Part shown: positions 63,241-64,000 of the stretch, piece after piece | Position numbering within the stretch: the stretch's first letter is position 1 | Layout of the letters: each line of letters begins with the position of its first letter | NCBI GenBank assembly: GCA_014651175.1 | Contig: BMWJ01000001.1 | Span: 62,001-126,000, forward strand | Reading direction: 5' to 3' | Length of the DNA: 64,000 nucleotides | Source of the DNA: Streptomyces clavifer | GTDB lineage: Bacteria > Actinomycetota > Actinomycetes > Streptomycetales > Streptomycetaceae | Position numbers and translations under genes: made by a program | Notes under the pieces: generated by a model | Database searches by the model: none | Told to the model about the DNA's origin: nothing | What the model saw: the letters and a program-made list of their open reading frames with translations, nothing else

Positions 63241-64000
63241 GTGAGGACAGCGACACTGGGACCGGCCGAGCGCACCCAGGCGCTCGCAGCGATGGCCGAG
63301 CGGGAACTGGACGTGCTGGTCGTGGGGGCGGGGGTGGTCGGTGCAGGGACCGCGCTGGACGCGGTCACCCGAGGACTTTCCACCGGACTGGTCGAGGCGC
63401 GGGACTGGGCGTCCGGGACGTCCAGCCGGTCGAGCAAGCTGATCCACGGCGGGCTGCGCTATCTGGAGATGCTGGACTTCGTGCTCGTACGGGAGGCGCT
63501 GAAGGAGCGCGGGCTGCTGCTGGAGCGGCTGGCCCCGCACCTGGTCAAACCCGTTCCCTTCCTCTACCCCCTGCAGCACAAGGGCTGGGAGCGGTGGTAC
63601 GCGGGCTCGGGCGTCGCGCTGTACGACGCGATGTCGGTGTCCTCCGGCCACGGCCGCGGCCTGCCGGTGCACCGCCATCTCTCGCGCCGCCGCGCTCTGC
63701 GGGTCGCGCCCGCGCTGAAGAAGGACGCCCTGGTGGGCGCCCTGCAGTACTACGACGCCCAGATGGACGATGCCCGCTTCGTGGAGACCCTGGTGCGTAC
63801 GGCCGCTGGGTACGGCGCGCAGGTGGCGAACGGGGCGCGCGTGATCGACTTCCTGCGCGAGGGCGAGCGGGTCGTCGGCGCCCGGGTGCAGGACGTCGAA
63901 GAGGGCGGGGAGTACGAGGTCAGGGCCAAACAGGTGGTCAACGCCACCGGTGTGTGGACGGACGACACACAGGCGCTCATCGGCGAGCGCGGGCAGTTCC
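63241..64000 (+). CDS. glpD: Glycerol-3-phosphate dehydrogenase/oxidase, 3' end outside window
   Basis: The first about 253 residues of a FAD-dependent GlpD, which oxidises glycerol-3-phosphate to dihydroxyacetone phosphate at the membrane. The FAD motif is LVVGAGVVGAGTALDA, and GTSSRSSKLIHGGLRYLE is the conserved second motif. QYYDAQMDDARFVETLVRTA and VVNATGVW follow. The GTG at 63241 follows GGGAGGCAGCA. The sequence is cut at the right edge. Confidence 0.93.
   Translation, partial: MRTATLGPAERTQALAAMAERELDVLVVGAGVVGAGTALDAVTRGLSTGLVEARDWASGTSSRSSKLIHGGLRYLEMLDFVLVREALKERGLLLERLAPHLVKPVPFLYPLQHKGWERWYAGSGVALYDAMSVSSGHGRGLPVHRHLSRRRALRVAPALKKDALVGALQYYDAQMDDARFVETLVRTAAGYGAQVANGARVIDFLREGERVVGARVQDVEEGGEYEVRAKQVVNATGVWTDDTQALIGERGQF

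Overview
The window is a high-GC actinobacterial chromosome segment, almost certainly from a Streptomyces. Evidence for this: the S10-spc-alpha ribosomal superoperon without rpsD, a whiJ-like HTH/DUF397 module, the sporulation regulators whiD and bldM beside an ECF sigma factor and guaB, a groES-groEL1 pair under two CIRCE operators, and many GTG starts. It reads as core, housekeeping chromosome rather than a mobile island. I see no rRNA, tRNA, insertion sequence, prophage, attachment site or CRISPR array.

Positions 1-5.3 kb are a short accessory stretch upstream of the ribosomal genes. It holds a truncated HTH gene at the left edge, a GHKL ATPase divergent from an HTH/DUF397 pair, a small membrane protein, an Rpn-like nuclease gene broken by a frameshift in a run of seven C, and an esterase divergent from an OhrR-like MarR regulator with a pseudo-palindrome between them.

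Positions 5.4-22.2 kb are the ribosomal core: rpsJ to rpsQ (S10), rplN to rplO (spc), secY-adk, map, infA-rpmJ-rpsM-rpsK, rpoA and rplQ. Many genes overlap by 1 nt (TGATG, TAATG). The chain is broken by GC-rich hairpins, some terminators and some possible attenuators. The most notable is an almost continuous 81-nt hairpin in front of rpsH (S8).

Positions 22-33.8 kb hold truA, two uncharacterised reverse-strand genes, an ABC-F ATPase with a possibly leaderless mRNA, rplM-rpsI, glmM, coaA with a DUF389 protein, and a secreted protein. Positions 33.8-36.5 kb are a translationally coupled pair: a membrane-anchored M16 metallopeptidase and a paralogue of the 23-25 kb protein. Positions 36.7-47.4 kb are envelope and tRNA-modification genes: glmS, acpS, nnr, alr, tsaE, tsaB, rimI and tsaD, with small unknowns.

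Positions 47.6-55.7 kb hold small enzymes, a SAM methyltransferase, a polysaccharide deacetylase, groES-groEL1, SDR, MOSC and LysR genes. Positions 55.7-60.9 kb are the developmental and purine block: whiD, bldM with an exact BldN-type promoter, an ECF sigma factor matching ShbA, guaB and guaB3. The right end has a Pro/Gln-rich membrane protein, a nucleotide-sugar dehydrogenase homologue lacking its catalytic cysteine, and the start of glpD.

I found no convincing large unknown system. The best leads are the S8 leader hairpin, the M16/TPR pair, the two enzyme homologues that appear to have lost catalytic residues, the frameshifted Rpn gene, and several orphan palindromes. All starts, motifs and pairings were read by eye. 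No database search or folding calculation was run.
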